This document shows positions 1 to 8,994 of a DNA stretch of 64,000 nucleotides, one piece after another; positions within the stretch are counted from its first letter, which is position 1; every line of letters starts with the position of its first letter. The position numbers were made by a program, and so were the translations under genes. Under the pieces are notes generated by a model. That model did not search any database, had not been told where the DNA came from, and worked only from the letters and a program-made list of their open reading frames with translations. The DNA comes from Gammaproteobacteria bacterium LSUCC0112. Its GTDB lineage: Bacteria; Pseudomonadota; Gammaproteobacteria; Pseudomonadales; Pseudohongiellaceae. The DNA lies in contig SPIB01000001.1 of NCBI GenBank assembly GCA_004535785.1, forward strand, positions 1,011,637-1,075,636, in the 5' to 3' direction.

Positions 1-1
1 T

Positions 2-238
2 TTCTGGTCATTGCTGGTGTCCATTGTGTCCAGCTTTATTGCGCCGTTCAGTGAACACCCCGCGTTAGTGCTGGTTCGCCAATTGACGGAGCCGGTGATG
101 GCACCGTTCAGGCGTTTGCTGCCATCCATGGGCGGCCTGGATCTTTCCCCGATTTTTGTGTTCCTGAGCATCCAGATTCTTAAAATCCTGCTAGTCGCGC
201 CCATTGGTGCCAACCCTGCGTTTGTACCCGGCATGTGA
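2..238 (+). CDS. yggT: YggT family membrane protein, C-terminal part
   Basis: The 5' end lies outside the window, so only the last 78 or so residues are present. They include a hydrophobic stretch, an amphipathic segment around 'PFRRLLPSMGGLDLSP' and a final membrane helix. The PFRR-LLP-GG-DLSP pattern is characteristic of the second half of YggT (Ycf19-like) integral membrane proteins, whose exact role is unsettled. The stop codon TGA overlaps the ATG of the next gene. The order yggT-yggU-metX-metW-rdgB-hemW is the usual gammaproteobacterial one, which supports the call. Confidence 0.85.
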   Translation, partial: FWSLLVSIVSSFIAPFSEHPALVLVRQLTEPVMAPFRRLLPSMGGLDLSPIFVFLSIQILKILLVAPIGANPAFVPGM

Positions 239-567
239 TGTCGGGTACAGCGTCGCACAAGGAAGGCAGTGCGCGTTGGTACCGCTGGCAGGGTGATACG
301 CTGATTCTTTATTGCAAAATTCAGACGCGGGCCGGCAAAGATGCCTTTGGTGAGTTACTGGGAGACCAGATAAAGCTGCGCATCAGCGCCGCGCCCGTTG
401 ACGGTAAAGCCAATGCTCATTTGATAAAATTTCTGGCAAACGAATTTGCCGTACCGCAACACAACATCAGTATTATCAAGGGAGAAAGCAGCAAACAGAA
501 ACAGATCAGTATCAGCAAACCCGGGCGACTGCCTGAACTTGCTGACTTAAAACCGGCAGCCAGCTGA
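238..567 (+). CDS. yggU: DUF167 / YggU family protein
   Basis: A small soluble protein of 109 residues in the DUF167 (YggU) family. It shows the family core: '[10 protein letters not shown]'-like beta segment near residues 29-35, then '[14 protein letters not shown]' and '[14 protein letters not shown]'. The APVDGKAN and G-S-K motifs are diagnostic. The start is the ATG that shares its A with the TGA stop of yggT; an in-frame GTG one codon upstream is also possible. Translational coupling to yggT is likely. No biochemical function is established for the family. Confidence 0.9.
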   Translation: MSGTASHKEGSARWYRWQGDTLILYCKIQTRAGKDAFGELLGDQIKLRISAAPVDGKANAHLIKFLANEFAVPQHNISIIKGESSKQKQISISKPGRLPELADLKPAAS

Positions 568-616
568 GTTGCACCGGGCTCTGTATCAAACGCCTGCACG
601 AGGATTACACAACATC

Positions 617-1807
617 ATGCCCGAATTTCTTCCGGAAGATTCCGTCGGAATTGTCAGTCCACAGCGCTTTCACTTTGATGAGCCGCTCACCTTGCGCAGC
701 GGAAAAGTGATCAAAACCTATGACTTGATGGTGGAAACCTATGGTGAACTGAATGCAGACAAATCCAATGCCATTCTGATTTGCCCTGCCCTCAGCGGTG
801 ACCACCATGCGGCGGGTTATCACAGCATGACCGACAAAAAACCTGGCTGGTGGGATGTATGTATCGGTCCGGGCAAACCCATTGATACCCGACATTTTTA
901 TGTGGTCAGTCTGAATAATCTGGGCGGCTGCGCCGGCAGTACCGGGCCTGCGTCCATCAATCCGGACACCGGCACGTGGTATGGCCCTGATTTTCCCGTG
1001 GTCACTGTGCGCGACTGGGTCAACAGCCAGGCGCGACTCGCTGACCGCCTCGGCATTCAACAGTGGGCAGCGGTGATTGGCGGCAGTCTTGGTGGCATGC
1101 AAGTCATGCGCTGGTCTATCAGTTATCCCGAACGCGTCCGGCACGCCATCATGCTGGCGGTAGCGCCCAAGTTGTCCGCGCAAAACATTGCCTTTAACGA
1201 AGTGGCGCGTCAGTCCATTACCGGCGACCCTGACTTTCATGCCGGCCGTTACCGCGACCATAGCACCATCCCTAAAAAGGGGCTGATGCTGGCACGCATG
1301 GTCGGGCATATTACGTATTTGTCAGACAGCGCCATGCGCGAAAAATTTGGCAAAGCCACACAAGAGATCAAAGAAGCCTCGCTGAATCTCGGGCGAGATT
1401 TACGTGCCGGCAAATTGAGTTTTGGGTTTGATGTGGATTTTCAGGTGGAAAGTTACCTGCATTATCAGGGCGAGCGTTTTTCAGAAACTTTCGACGCCAA
1501 CTCCTATCTGCTGATGACCAAAGCACTGGACTATTTTGATCCCAGCGTGGATTACGACGGCGATCTCAGCAAAGCCTTTGCCAAAAGTAATTGCCGCTTT
1601 CTGCTGGTGTCGTACAGCACCGATTGGCGATTCCCGCCGGAACGTACTCAGGAAATTGTTACTGCGCTGTTAAAGGCGGGCAAACAGGTCAGCTATCTGG
1701 ACATTGAAGCCGACGAAGGTCATGACGCCTTCCTCTTACCTGTGCCCCGCTATATGCAGGCCATGACCACCTACCTGAACCGCGTGAAACAAGAGGTGGC
1801 CTGCTGA
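617..1807 (+). CDS. metX: Homoserine O-acyltransferase MetX
   Basis: Alpha/beta-hydrolase-fold enzyme of 396 residues that acylates homoserine in the committed step of methionine synthesis. Visible hallmarks are the nucleophile elbow GGSLGGM with Ser near residue 157, the '[12 protein letters not shown]'-like oxyanion region near residue 57, and the C-terminal '[10 protein letters not shown]' with the catalytic His near 369. Gammaproteobacterial MetX proteins may use succinyl-CoA or acetyl-CoA, and I cannot decide the donor by eye. The start chosen is ATG 617, preceded by an AGGA about 12 bases upstream; in-frame TTG 569 would add a poorly conserved leader. The stop overlaps the metW start, consistent with the known metX-metW pairing. 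Confidence 0.93.
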   Translation: MPEFLPEDSVGIVSPQRFHFDEPLTLRSGKVIKTYDLMVETYGELNADKSNAILICPALSGDHHAAGYHSMTDKKPGWWDVCIGPGKPIDTRHFYVVSLNNLGGCAGSTGPASINPDTGTWYGPDFPVVTVRDWVNSQARLADRLGIQQWAAVIGGSLGGMQVMRWSISYPERVRHAIMLAVAPKLSAQNIAFNEVARQSITGDPDFHAGRYRDHSTIPKKGLMLARMVGHITYLSDSAMREKFGKATQEIKEASLNLGRDLRAGKLSFGFDVDFQVESYLHYQGERFSETFDANSYLLMTKALDYFDPSVDYDGDLSKAFAKSNCRFLLVSYSTDWRFPPERTQEIVTALLKAGKQVSYLDIEADEGHDAFLLPVPRYMQAMTTYLNRVKQEVAC

Positions 1808-2415
1808 TGCGCGCCGATCTGGATATCATTCAAAAGTGGATCAAACCCGGCAGCCGTGTGCTTGACCTGGGGTGTGGTGACGGCAGTCTGTTAGCGTATT
1901 TACGCGATAACAAACAGACCATTGGTATTGGTCTGGAGATTGATAATCAAAAAATAGACGCGTGTCTGAACAAAGGCATTGATGTTATTCAACAGGACCT
2001 GAACAAAGGTCTCGGCAATTTTGAATCCCACAGTTTTGACACTGTGCTGCTGACCCAAACCTTACAGGCTGTGCACTACCCGGATCTGCTGGTTGAAGAA
2101 ATGCTGCGTATTGGCAAAAACTGCATCGTCACCTTCCCGAATTTTGGCAACTGGAAAAGTCGGGCGTATATTGCCTTCAAGGGGCGTATGCCGGTGTCAG
2201 ACTTTATGCCCTATCAGTGGTATGACACTCCCAACATTCATTTTTGTACGGTACGGGATTTTGATGACTTCTGCCGTGACAAAAATATTGATGTCATCAC
2301 CCGCACGGTTGTCGACAACAAACACCGTGACAGCGCCATTATTCGCGCCCTCCCCAATCTGCTGAGTGAAATTGCGATTTATCACTTTTCGCGCGGGCAG
2401 CAAGGCAGCCAATGA
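1807..2415 (+). CDS. metW: Methionine biosynthesis protein MetW
   Basis: A 202-residue class I SAM-methyltransferase-fold protein. The nucleotide-binding motif '[15 protein letters not shown]' lies near residues 18-32 and is followed by 'GIGLEID' at the end of strand 2. MetW is nearly always encoded next to metX and is needed for full MetX function in several bacteria; its own methyltransferase activity is unproven. The ATG overlaps the metX stop by one base and its own stop overlaps the rdgB start, so the three genes are translationally coupled. Confidence 0.92.
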   Translation: MRADLDIIQKWIKPGSRVLDLGCGDGSLLAYLRDNKQTIGIGLEIDNQKIDACLNKGIDVIQQDLNKGLGNFESHSFDTVLLTQTLQAVHYPDLLVEEMLRIGKNCIVTFPNFGNWKSRAYIAFKGRMPVSDFMPYQWYDTPNIHFCTVRDFDDFCRDKNIDVITRTVVDNKHRDSAIIRALPNLLSEIAIYHFSRGQQGSQ

Positions 2416-3041
2416 TGCAGAAAATTGTGTTAGCCAGTAGCAATGCCGGTAAGCTGAAAGAGCTGCAGTCTTTGTTGGCCGCGTTGCCGGTCACCATCCT
2501 GGCGCAGTCCGGGCTTGGCGTGGACGATGCCGACGAAACCGGCCTCACTTTTATCGAAAACGCCATCATCAAGGCGCGTCATGCCAGCGCCATCACCGGC
2601 CTGCCGGCTATTGCCGATGATTCCGGCCTGGCGGTGGACGCCTTGGGCGGGGCGCCGGGCATTTATTCTGCGCGTTACGCTGAGTTGCCCGCCGATATCA
2701 AAGGATTGGCGCGTGATGCGGCCAATAACACCAAACTGCTGGCAGCGTTGCGGGACATACCGGACGCGCAACGCGGTGCACAATTTCATTGTGTGCTGGT
2801 GTTCCTGCGCCATGCTGCTGACCCGACACCGCTGGTATGTCATGGCCAATGGCATGGCAGCATCCTGCACGCAGCCGCCGGGGCTGGCGGTTTTGGTTAC
2901 GATCCCTTGTTTCTGGTACCGGAACACGGCTGCTGTTCGGCCGAATTGAGCGCGACGGAGAAAAACCGCATCAGCCATCGTGCACAGGCCAGTCAAATGT
3001 TGCTGGCAGCGCTCAGCAGTCGATACGGCATCACTGCGTGA
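2412..3041 (+). CDS. rdgB: XTP/dITP pyrophosphatase RdgB
   Basis: Non-canonical purine NTP pyrophosphatase of 209 residues that removes dITP, XTP and dHAPTP-like nucleotides from the pool, preventing their incorporation into DNA. Family motifs are complete: '[12 protein letters not shown]' at the N-terminus, '[23 protein letters not shown]' positions around 68-90, 'GFGYDPLF' around 158-165 and 'SHRAQA' near the C-terminus. Two adjacent ATG codons (2412 and 2415) are possible starts; both overlap the metW stop. The 3' end overlaps the GTG of hemW. Confidence 0.94.
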   Translation: MMQKIVLASSNAGKLKELQSLLAALPVTILAQSGLGVDDADETGLTFIENAIIKARHASAITGLPAIADDSGLAVDALGGAPGIYSARYAELPADIKGLARDAANNTKLLAALRDIPDAQRGAQFHCVLVFLRHAADPTPLVCHGQWHGSILHAAAGAGGFGYDPLFLVPEHGCCSAELSATEKNRISHRAQASQMLLAALSSRYGITA

Positions 3042-4249
3042 ACACGCCACCTGAAGCCCGTACACTGGCACTGCCGCCCTTGAGTTTGTATATCCATGTG
3101 CCCTGGTGTGTGCGCAAATGTCCTTATTGCGACTTCAATTCGCATGAGCATGAAGGCGAGGGTGGGTTACCGGAGGACGACTATGTCACTGCCTTGCTGG
3201 ATGACCTGCAACATGACCTCGGCTATGCACAAAAGCGCGAGATACTCAGCATATTTATAGGCGGTGGCACACCCAGCCTGCTGTCTGCAAACGCCTATGA
3301 CCGCCTGTTAAATGGATTGCAAAAATCCCTGACATTCAGCAGTGATATCGAAATCACCCTCGAGGCGAACCCGGGCACCGCAGAACGGGAAAAATTTGCA
3401 GATTATTTTTCTGCCGGTATCAATCGCCTGTCATTGGGTATCCAGAGTTTTGACGCGCAGCAGCTGAAAAATCTGGGGCGTATCCACGATCAGCACGACG
3501 CGGAACGTGCCATCGAGTTTGCGCGACAAGCCGGCTTCAAACGCCTTAATCTAGATTTGATGTATGGCCTGCAGGAACAAACACCCGACGCCGCGTTGGC
3601 CGATCTGCGCAAAGCCATCAGCTTTGCTCCCGAGCATTTGTCTTGGTACCAGCTGACCATCGAGCCCAACACGGCGTTTTATAAACACACACCGCCTCTG
3701 CCTCCTGAAGACGCCTTGATTGACATGCAGGATGCCGGATTGGCGCTGTTACAGGACAGTGGCCTGTTCCGGTACGAGATTTCAGCGTTTGCCCGCGAGG
3801 GAGAAGCGTCACGGCACAATCTGAATTATTGGCGCTTTGGCGACTATCTGGGTATCGGCGCGGGTGCGCATGCCAAACTGACCGAACCGCATAAAAACCG
3901 CATTCTTCGTCTGCGCAAACGCAAACAACCCACACATTACTTGCAGGCAGCCTCACACAGCCTGTCACAGGCCAGCAGTAATCTGCTGGTGCGTTACCCG
4001 TATATGGCCGATGCCAGTCCGATTGAGGCTGAGGATCTGCCCGTTGAGTTTCTGTTGAACGCGTTGCGACTACGGGAAGGTTTTACCATCAGTCAATTTG
4101 AGTCGCTGACCGGGCTGCCTTTCGGCCGCCATACAAAGCGGGTAGAATCCTTGCAGCATCAAGGGCTTCTGACAGTAGATGGTGAGCGGATCAGTACCAC
4201 GGCACGTGGTTATCAGTTCCTCAACTCTGTCCTCGAGGCATTTCTGTAG
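3038..4249 (+). CDS. hemW: Radical SAM heme chaperone HemW
   Basis: Radical SAM protein of 403 residues, related to coproporphyrinogen III dehydrogenase HemN but acting as a heme chaperone. The 4Fe-4S/SAM motif is CVRKCPYC (CxxxCxxC) near residues 23-30, preceded by 'SLYIHVPWC'. The glycine motif '[11 protein letters not shown]' and 'EANPGT' follow as in HemW. HemW lacks the extra N-terminal cysteine that HemN carries, and the order rdgB-hemW is standard. The start is GTG 3038, which overlaps the rdgB TGA; longer in-frame readings run through rdgB and lack family similarity. Confidence 0.92.
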   Translation: MNTPPEARTLALPPLSLYIHVPWCVRKCPYCDFNSHEHEGEGGLPEDDYVTALLDDLQHDLGYAQKREILSIFIGGGTPSLLSANAYDRLLNGLQKSLTFSSDIEITLEANPGTAEREKFADYFSAGINRLSLGIQSFDAQQLKNLGRIHDQHDAERAIEFARQAGFKRLNLDLMYGLQEQTPDAALADLRKAISFAPEHLSWYQLTIEPNTAFYKHTPPLPPEDALIDMQDAGLALLQDSGLFRYEISAFAREGEASRHNLNYWRFGDYLGIGAGAHAKLTEPHKNRILRLRKRKQPTHYLQAASHSLSQASSNLLVRYPYMADASPIEAEDLPVEFLLNALRLREGFTISQFESLTGLPFGRHTKRVESLQHQGLLTVDGERISTTARGYQFLNSVLEAFL

Positions 4250-4289
4250 CACCGCTGACATTTCCGGCCAGCGCACTGAGTTGACGATC

Positions 4290-5471
4290 ATGCCCGACAC
4301 TAACTCCCGTAATCTGATCAGCCATATGCAGTCCTTGTTGAGCTTGCCCACCATCAGCTCAAGCCACGCGGCATTGGACATGAGCAATATGCCGGTCATC
4401 AATTATCTGGCTGAACAATTCAGTGCGCTGGGGTTTGAGTGCGAGATTGTGCCGTGTGAGAGTACCCACGGGAATCTCAAAGCTAATCTGATTGCAACCC
4501 TTGGCAAAGGCCCCGGCGGACTGGTGCTCGCAGGGCATACCGACACCGTGCCCATGGATCCGCAGTTGTGGTCGGTTGATCCTCTGGCAGTGACCCAAAA
4601 AGACGGCCGCCTCTACGGGTTGGGCAGCACCGATATGAAAGGTTTTTTTGCCTTGATACTGGAAGCCGTGCAGCCGTTTCTCAATCAGCCGCTGCAGCAG
4701 CCACTGATTGTGTTGGCAACGGCCGACGAAGAGACCTCCATGTTCGGCGCCCGGAAAATTGCTGAAATCGGTCGACCTAAAGCCCGTTACGCCATTATTG
4801 GTGAACCCACTGGCATGAAACCCATTCGCGCCCACAAAGGTGTGATGATGGAGTCCATCCGCTTGCAGGGCCGCAGTGGACACTCGTCCGACCCAAGCCT
4901 GGGCATCAACGCCATGGAAGCCATGCATGATGTCCTGAGTGAACTGATGCGCTATCGCAACGAGTTACAGCAGCGTTATCACAGCCCCTTGTTCAGCATT
5001 AACAAACCCACCATGAATTTTGGGTGTATCCATGGCGGAGATAATCCCAATCGCATCTGCGGTCACTGTGAGCTTGAGTTTGATATTCGCATGTTGCCGG
5101 GTATGGAAGCAGAATTGCTGCGCAGCGAAATTGACCAACGTCTGCGCCCCTTGGCCGAGCGCTGGCACGTTGGGTTTGAATTTACGCCGCTGTTTCCCGG
5201 CGCGCCAGCCTTCATTTGTCCGGCAGAGAGCGACCTGGTGAAAACTGCCGAACGGCTGACGGGTCATGCCGCAGGCACGGTCGCCTTTGGAACTGAAGCG
5301 CCATTCCTGCAAAATATGGGCATCGACACCATTGTGCTGGGACCCGGTGACATTGATCAGGCACATCAGCCCGACGAGTATCTGGCGCTGGATCGGGTAC
5401 AACCCTGTATTGATCTGCTACGTCGATTTATCTCACATTATTGTGTTAAAACGGTCTCCCCCGTTTTATAA
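4290..5471 (+). CDS. argE: Acetylornithine deacetylase ArgE
   Basis: M20-family metallohydrolase of 393 residues that releases acetate from N-acetylornithine in arginine synthesis. Metal ligands are visible in 'AGHTDTVP' (His near 82), 'GLGSTDMKG' (Asp near 115) and 'ATADEETSMFGA' (Glu pair near 149-150), and 'FGTEAPF' near 337 is the last ligand region. ATG 4290 fits the start of E. coli-type ArgE; an in-frame upstream extension from 4179 has no family similarity. It is followed by argA, an arrangement also seen in Pseudomonas. The final codons and stop lie in a 7-bp hairpin (5448-5467). Confidence 0.92.
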   Translation: MPDTNSRNLISHMQSLLSLPTISSSHAALDMSNMPVINYLAEQFSALGFECEIVPCESTHGNLKANLIATLGKGPGGLVLAGHTDTVPMDPQLWSVDPLAVTQKDGRLYGLGSTDMKGFFALILEAVQPFLNQPLQQPLIVLATADEETSMFGARKIAEIGRPKARYAIIGEPTGMKPIRAHKGVMMESIRLQGRSGHSSDPSLGINAMEAMHDVLSELMRYRNELQQRYHSPLFSINKPTMNFGCIHGGDNPNRICGHCELEFDIRMLPGMEAELLRSEIDQRLRPLAERWHVGFEFTPLFPGAPAFICPAESDLVKTAERLTGHAAGTVAFGTEAPFLQNMGIDTIVLGPGDIDQAHQPDEYLALDRVQPCIDLLRRFISHYCVKTVSPVL

Positions 5472-5486
5472 ACCTGAGATAAACAC

Positions 5487-5516
5487 TTGACCTCAACAGC
5501 GTAATGGAACTTTAAA
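5487..5516 (+). promoter_or_regulatory. Candidate sigma-70 promoter for argA
   Basis: TTGACC at 5487-5492 and TTTAAA at 5511-5516 are separated by 18 bases in the short gap between argE and argA. The -35 element matches the consensus at five of six positions and the -10 at four. The gap also has room for an ArgR site, but I could not recognise a convincing ARG box. Confidence 0.4.
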
Positions 5517-5545
5517 TCAGTACTGCTACACGGAACACACAACAT

Positions 5546-6868
5546 ATGGACAATCTTTCGCAATACATCGACTGGTTCAGGCACTCGTCAAGTTATATCA
5601 ATGCACATCGCAAAAAAGTATTTGTGGTATTGCTGACCGGCGAAACAATTGCGCATGAGAACTTCAATCACATCGTGCATGACATCACACTGCTACACAG
5701 TCTGGGCGTCAAACTGGTGCTGGTGCACGGTGCACGCCCCCAGATTAATGCGGCGTTGACGGGCGCGGGACAGGAGTTGCGCTACCACAAAGGCTTGCGG
5801 ATCACAGACACCGACAGTCTGCAGATCATCAAGCAGACCATTGGCGCCATGGCCATTGATATCGAAGCGCAGTTCTCCATGGGACTGGCTAACTCCCCCA
5901 TGCATGGTGCTGACATCAAAGTCAGTCGCGGCAATTTTATTACCGCGCGCCCATTGGGCATCATTGAAGGCGTGGACTACGCACTCACCGGCGTTGTACG
6001 TAAGGTAAATGCCGAAGCTATCCTGCAACATCTGGATAAAAACAGTATTGTGCTGCTCTCCAATCTGGGTTACTCACCGACGGGCGAAGTATTTAACCTG
6101 TCAGCGGAGGAGGTGGCCACCGAGGTCGCCATGGCCATGCAGGCCGAAAAACTGATCCTGTTTGTGCCACAACGTGGCGTGATGGGCAAAGATGGCCAGC
6201 TGATCAGCACACTGAGCCCGGTACAGGCGGATCTGTTGCTGAAAGAGCTCGCCAAGGATGACGCCGCCATCAGCAATATTACCGTGGCGTCGCTGGCAGC
6301 CGCGGTTAAAGCCAGTAATAAAAATGTACATCGTTGTCATCTGATCAGTTTTGCCGACAACGGTGCACTGATACAGGAACTGTTTACCCGCGAGGGTAAC
6401 GGGACACTGGTATCCAAAGATAATTTTGAGTGGCTGCGACAGGCAACCATCAATGATGTGGGTGGCATTCTTGAGCTGATAGCACCACTGGAAGCAGCCG
6501 GTATTCTGGTGCACCGCTCACGAGAATTACTGGAAGCCGAAATCGATTATTTTAAAGTCATTGAGATGGAAGGTATGATTATAGCCTGTGCAGCCATTTA
6601 TCCACTGGACGCAGACAGCGGCGAAATAGCCTGTATTGCCATTCACAAAAACTATCAGGACAGCGGGCGCGGTGACCACCTGATGCGCGCGCTGGAAAAG
6701 GAAGCCCGCAAACAGGGTTTAAAAAAAGTGATTGTGCTGACCACACAGACTGCACACTGGTTTATGGAACGCGGTTTTGAACCTATCTCGATCAGTGAGT
6801 TGCCGGCGAAGAAACAGCTGATGTACAACTATCAGCGTAATTCGAAGGCATTTCGCAAGATTTTGTAG
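5546..6868 (+). CDS. argA: N-acetylglutamate synthase ArgA
   Basis: Bifunctional-fold enzyme of 440 residues for the first step of arginine synthesis (acetyl-CoA plus glutamate). The N-terminal 290 or so residues form the amino-acid-kinase-like domain, with 'KVFVVLLTGE', 'LVLVHGARPQI' and 'GVVRKVNAEAI' that bind arginine as feedback inhibitor. The C-terminal 145 residues are a GNAT acetyltransferase with 'IAIHKNYQDSGRGDHLM' as the acetyl-CoA-binding motif (R/Q-x-x-G-x-G type). Length and layout match E. coli ArgA (443). The gene converges on folA with only 9 bases between stops. Confidence 0.95.
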   Translation: MDNLSQYIDWFRHSSSYINAHRKKVFVVLLTGETIAHENFNHIVHDITLLHSLGVKLVLVHGARPQINAALTGAGQELRYHKGLRITDTDSLQIIKQTIGAMAIDIEAQFSMGLANSPMHGADIKVSRGNFITARPLGIIEGVDYALTGVVRKVNAEAILQHLDKNSIVLLSNLGYSPTGEVFNLSAEEVATEVAMAMQAEKLILFVPQRGVMGKDGQLISTLSPVQADLLLKELAKDDAAISNITVASLAAAVKASNKNVHRCHLISFADNGALIQELFTREGNGTLVSKDNFEWLRQATINDVGGILELIAPLEAAGILVHRSRELLEAEIDYFKVIEMEGMIIACAAIYPLDADSGEIACIAIHKNYQDSGRGDHLMRALEKEARKQGLKKVIVLTTQTAHWFMERGFEPISISELPAKKQLMYNYQRNSKAFRKIL

Positions 6869-6877
6869 GCACCACTC

Positions 6878-7378
6878 CTACCGCTCCGATACCACAAAGC
6901 TGTAGTCATAGGGATTAGCGCCGGACGCTGAAAAGTCGTCACGGCCCAATTCATGCCAGTCATTCAGGTCTATTTCCGGAAAATACGCATCACCGTGAAC
7001 CTCGGCATGCACTTGTGTCATGTAGAGACGATCCGCTCGTGGCAATGCCAATGCGTAAATTTCTGCGCCACCCATCACCACCGCTTCATCCACACCATTA
7101 ATCAGGCAGATGTTTTCCGCATAACGAATCGCCGCATCCAGTGAGTCCAGCACCTTCACGCCGTCAATGTGCAGATCCGGTTGCCGGCTAATGACGATGT
7201 TTGTACGACCTGGCAACGGCCGCCCGATGGACTCGTAGGTCTTGCGACCCATGATAATGGGTTTGCCCATGGTGACCTGTTTAAAATACTTCAGATCTTC
7301 GGGCAGATACCACGGCAGCGCATTATTGCGACCGATCACCCGATTGCGCGACATGGCCCAGATCAACGCCAATCTCAT
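6878..7378 (-). CDS. folA: Dihydrofolate reductase
   Basis: FolA-type DHFR, 166 residues, reducing dihydrofolate with NADPH. Substrate-site residues are in '[15 protein letters not shown]' (Trp and the catalytic Asp near residues 22-28). The cofactor motifs '[20 protein letters not shown]' (near 41-60) and '[12 protein letters not shown]' (near 101-112) are intact. Its ATG overlaps the thyA stop, so it is the last gene of the rppH-ptsP-lgt-thyA-folA operon. This links dTMP synthesis, which yields dihydrofolate, directly to its recycling. Confidence 0.95.
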   Translation of the reverse strand: MRLALIWAMSRNRVIGRNNALPWYLPEDLKYFKQVTMGKPIIMGRKTYESIGRPLPGRTNIVISRQPDLHIDGVKVLDSLDAAIRYAENICLINGVDEAVVMGGAEIYALALPRADRLYMTQVHAEVHGDAYFPEIDLNDWHELGRDDFSASGANPYDYSFVVSER

Positions 7379-8169
7379 ACGGCCACCGGTGCCGGGATGT
7401 GTGGATGCGCCTGATAGCCGACAATCTCGAAATCGTCAAACGTGTAATCAAAAATCGAATCCGGGCGGCGTTTGATGTTTAACTGTGGCAAGGGTAATAA
7501 CTCACGGCTGAGCTGCAACCGTGCCTGTTCGAGGTGGTTGCTGTACAGATGTGTATCGCCACCTGTCCAGATAAAATCACCCGGCTCCAGATCACACTGT
7601 TGTGCCACCATGTGTGTCAGCAATGCGTACGAGGCGATATTAAACGGCACACCTAAAAAGGTATCCGCAGAACGTTGATACAACTGACACGACAATCGGC
7701 CATTGGCCACATAAAACTGGAACAGCGAATGGCAAGGTGGCAATGCCATCTGGTCCACATATGCCGGATTGTAGGCAACCACCATCAGGCGGCGTGAATC
7801 CGGATTCTTCTTGATCTGTGCAATGACATTACTGATCTGATCAACGGACTTTCCATCCGCTGCCGGCCAGGAACGCCACTGAAATCCATACACCGGACCC
7901 AGGTCGCCATTTTCATCTGCCCATTCGTCCCAGATCGATACACCGTTTTCCTTGAGATAACGGATATTGGTGTCGCCGGTCAGGAACCACAACAGTTCAT
8001 GAATGATCGAGCGCAGGTGCAGTTTTTTGGTGGTCAGCAGCGGAAAACCCTGCTGTAAATCAAAGCGCATCTGGTGACCAAACACCGATAACGTGCCTGT
8101 GCCGGTACGATCGGTTTTGACGGCGCCCTCGTCCAGAATGCGCTGCAGCAGTTCGTGATACTGTTTCAT
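7375..8169 (-). CDS. thyA: Thymidylate synthase ThyA
   Basis: Methylates dUMP to dTMP with methylene-tetrahydrofolate. The protein is 264 residues, the same as E. coli ThyA. The catalytic Cys lies in '[11 protein letters not shown]' near residue 146. '[21 protein letters not shown]' and 'HLYSNHLEQ' carry folate and nucleotide contacts. ATG 8169 is chosen because a perfect AAGGAGG lies 6-7 bases upstream and the protein then begins MKQYHELL as in the family. The ATG overlaps the lgt stop. The partner folA overlaps the 3' end. Confidence 0.96.
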   Translation of the reverse strand: MKQYHELLQRILDEGAVKTDRTGTGTLSVFGHQMRFDLQQGFPLLTTKKLHLRSIIHELLWFLTGDTNIRYLKENGVSIWDEWADENGDLGPVYGFQWRSWPAADGKSVDQISNVIAQIKKNPDSRRLMVVAYNPAYVDQMALPPCHSLFQFYVANGRLSCQLYQRSADTFLGVPFNIASYALLTHMVAQQCDLEPGDFIWTGGDTHLYSNHLEQARLQLSRELLPLPQLNIKRRPDSIFDYTFDDFEIVGYQAHPHIPAPVAV

Positions 8170-8984
8170 GCGGACCTCCTTGTGTGATTCTGCGGTGTGC
8201 TGCGGTATGCGTACACCATCAAAGCCGCGCCGGCAACAATCATCGGCACCGACAGGATCTGTCCCATGGTAAGCCATTCCAACGCCACAAATCCCAGCCA
8301 GGAATCCGGCTCACGGAAAAACTCCACAAAAAATCGTTGTACGCCGTAACCCAATCCGAACAGGCCGGCGACGGCGTAGCGAGGACGGGGTTTTGAGGAG
8401 AACCACCACACCACGGCAAACAGCACAACACCTTCCAGACACGCTTGATATAACTGTGAGGCATGGCGCGGCAAATCGTCGACATGCGGGAAAACCATGC
8501 CCCACGACACGTCAGTGGGACGGCCCCAGAGCTCACCACCAATAAAGTTGCCAATACGTCCGATACCCAAGCCCAACGGGGCAAAAGGCGCTATAAAATC
8601 CAGCACATCAAAATAGTGTCGTTTGATACCGCGTGAATAAAGATAAAACGCCAACATGACACCCAGAAATCCGCCGTGGAAAGACATACCGCCTTCCCAT
8701 ACCCGCAGCAGCCACAACGGATCTGCAATAAAACGATCAAAGTTGTAAAAAATAACCGACCCCACCCGACCACCGAGCACAGCGCCGAGCGCGCCGTAAA
8801 ACACCAGGTCAGACAGCTGATCGTCCGTCCAGTCTTTTGATCCTGGTGCTACACCCTTGCGCGCACGGTAACGGGCAAGAAACCAGCAGGCGCTGAACGC
8901 AACAATGTACATAATCCCGTACCAATGTACGGTCAATGGGCCAATCGAGAACGCAACCGGATCGATATCGGGGTAGGTCAACAT
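8166..8984 (-). CDS. lgt: Prolipoprotein diacylglyceryl transferase Lgt
   Basis: Integral inner-membrane enzyme of 272 residues that moves diacylglyceryl from phosphatidylglycerol to the lipobox Cys of preprolipoproteins. About seven membrane segments are visible. The Lgt signature '[17 protein letters not shown]' lies near residues 139-155 and 'HGGFLGV' near 103-109; both carry essential residues in E. coli Lgt. ATG 8984 is chosen; the longer reading from 9074 would overlap ptsP and has no signal-like similarity. It sits 10 bases after ptsP and overlaps thyA by 4. Confidence 0.95.
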   Translation of the reverse strand: MLTYPDIDPVAFSIGPLTVHWYGIMYIVAFSACWFLARYRARKGVAPGSKDWTDDQLSDLVFYGALGAVLGGRVGSVIFYNFDRFIADPLWLLRVWEGGMSFHGGFLGVMLAFYLYSRGIKRHYFDVLDFIAPFAPLGLGIGRIGNFIGGELWGRPTDVSWGMVFPHVDDLPRHASQLYQACLEGVVLFAVVWWFSSKPRPRYAVAGLFGLGYGVQRFFVEFFREPDSWLGFVALEWLTMGQILSVPMIVAGAALMVYAYRSTPQNHTRRSA

Positions 8985-8994
8985 GAACAATCTC

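Noticed and set aside
605-1309. A 234-residue minus-strand frame opposite metX
   Set aside because: It lies fully inside metX, shows no recognisable family motif and has no suitable ribosome-binding site; it is a shadow of a well-supported gene.
2430-3071. A 213-residue minus-strand frame opposite rdgB
   Set aside because: It mirrors rdgB, whose motifs are all intact, and has no recognisable motif of its own.
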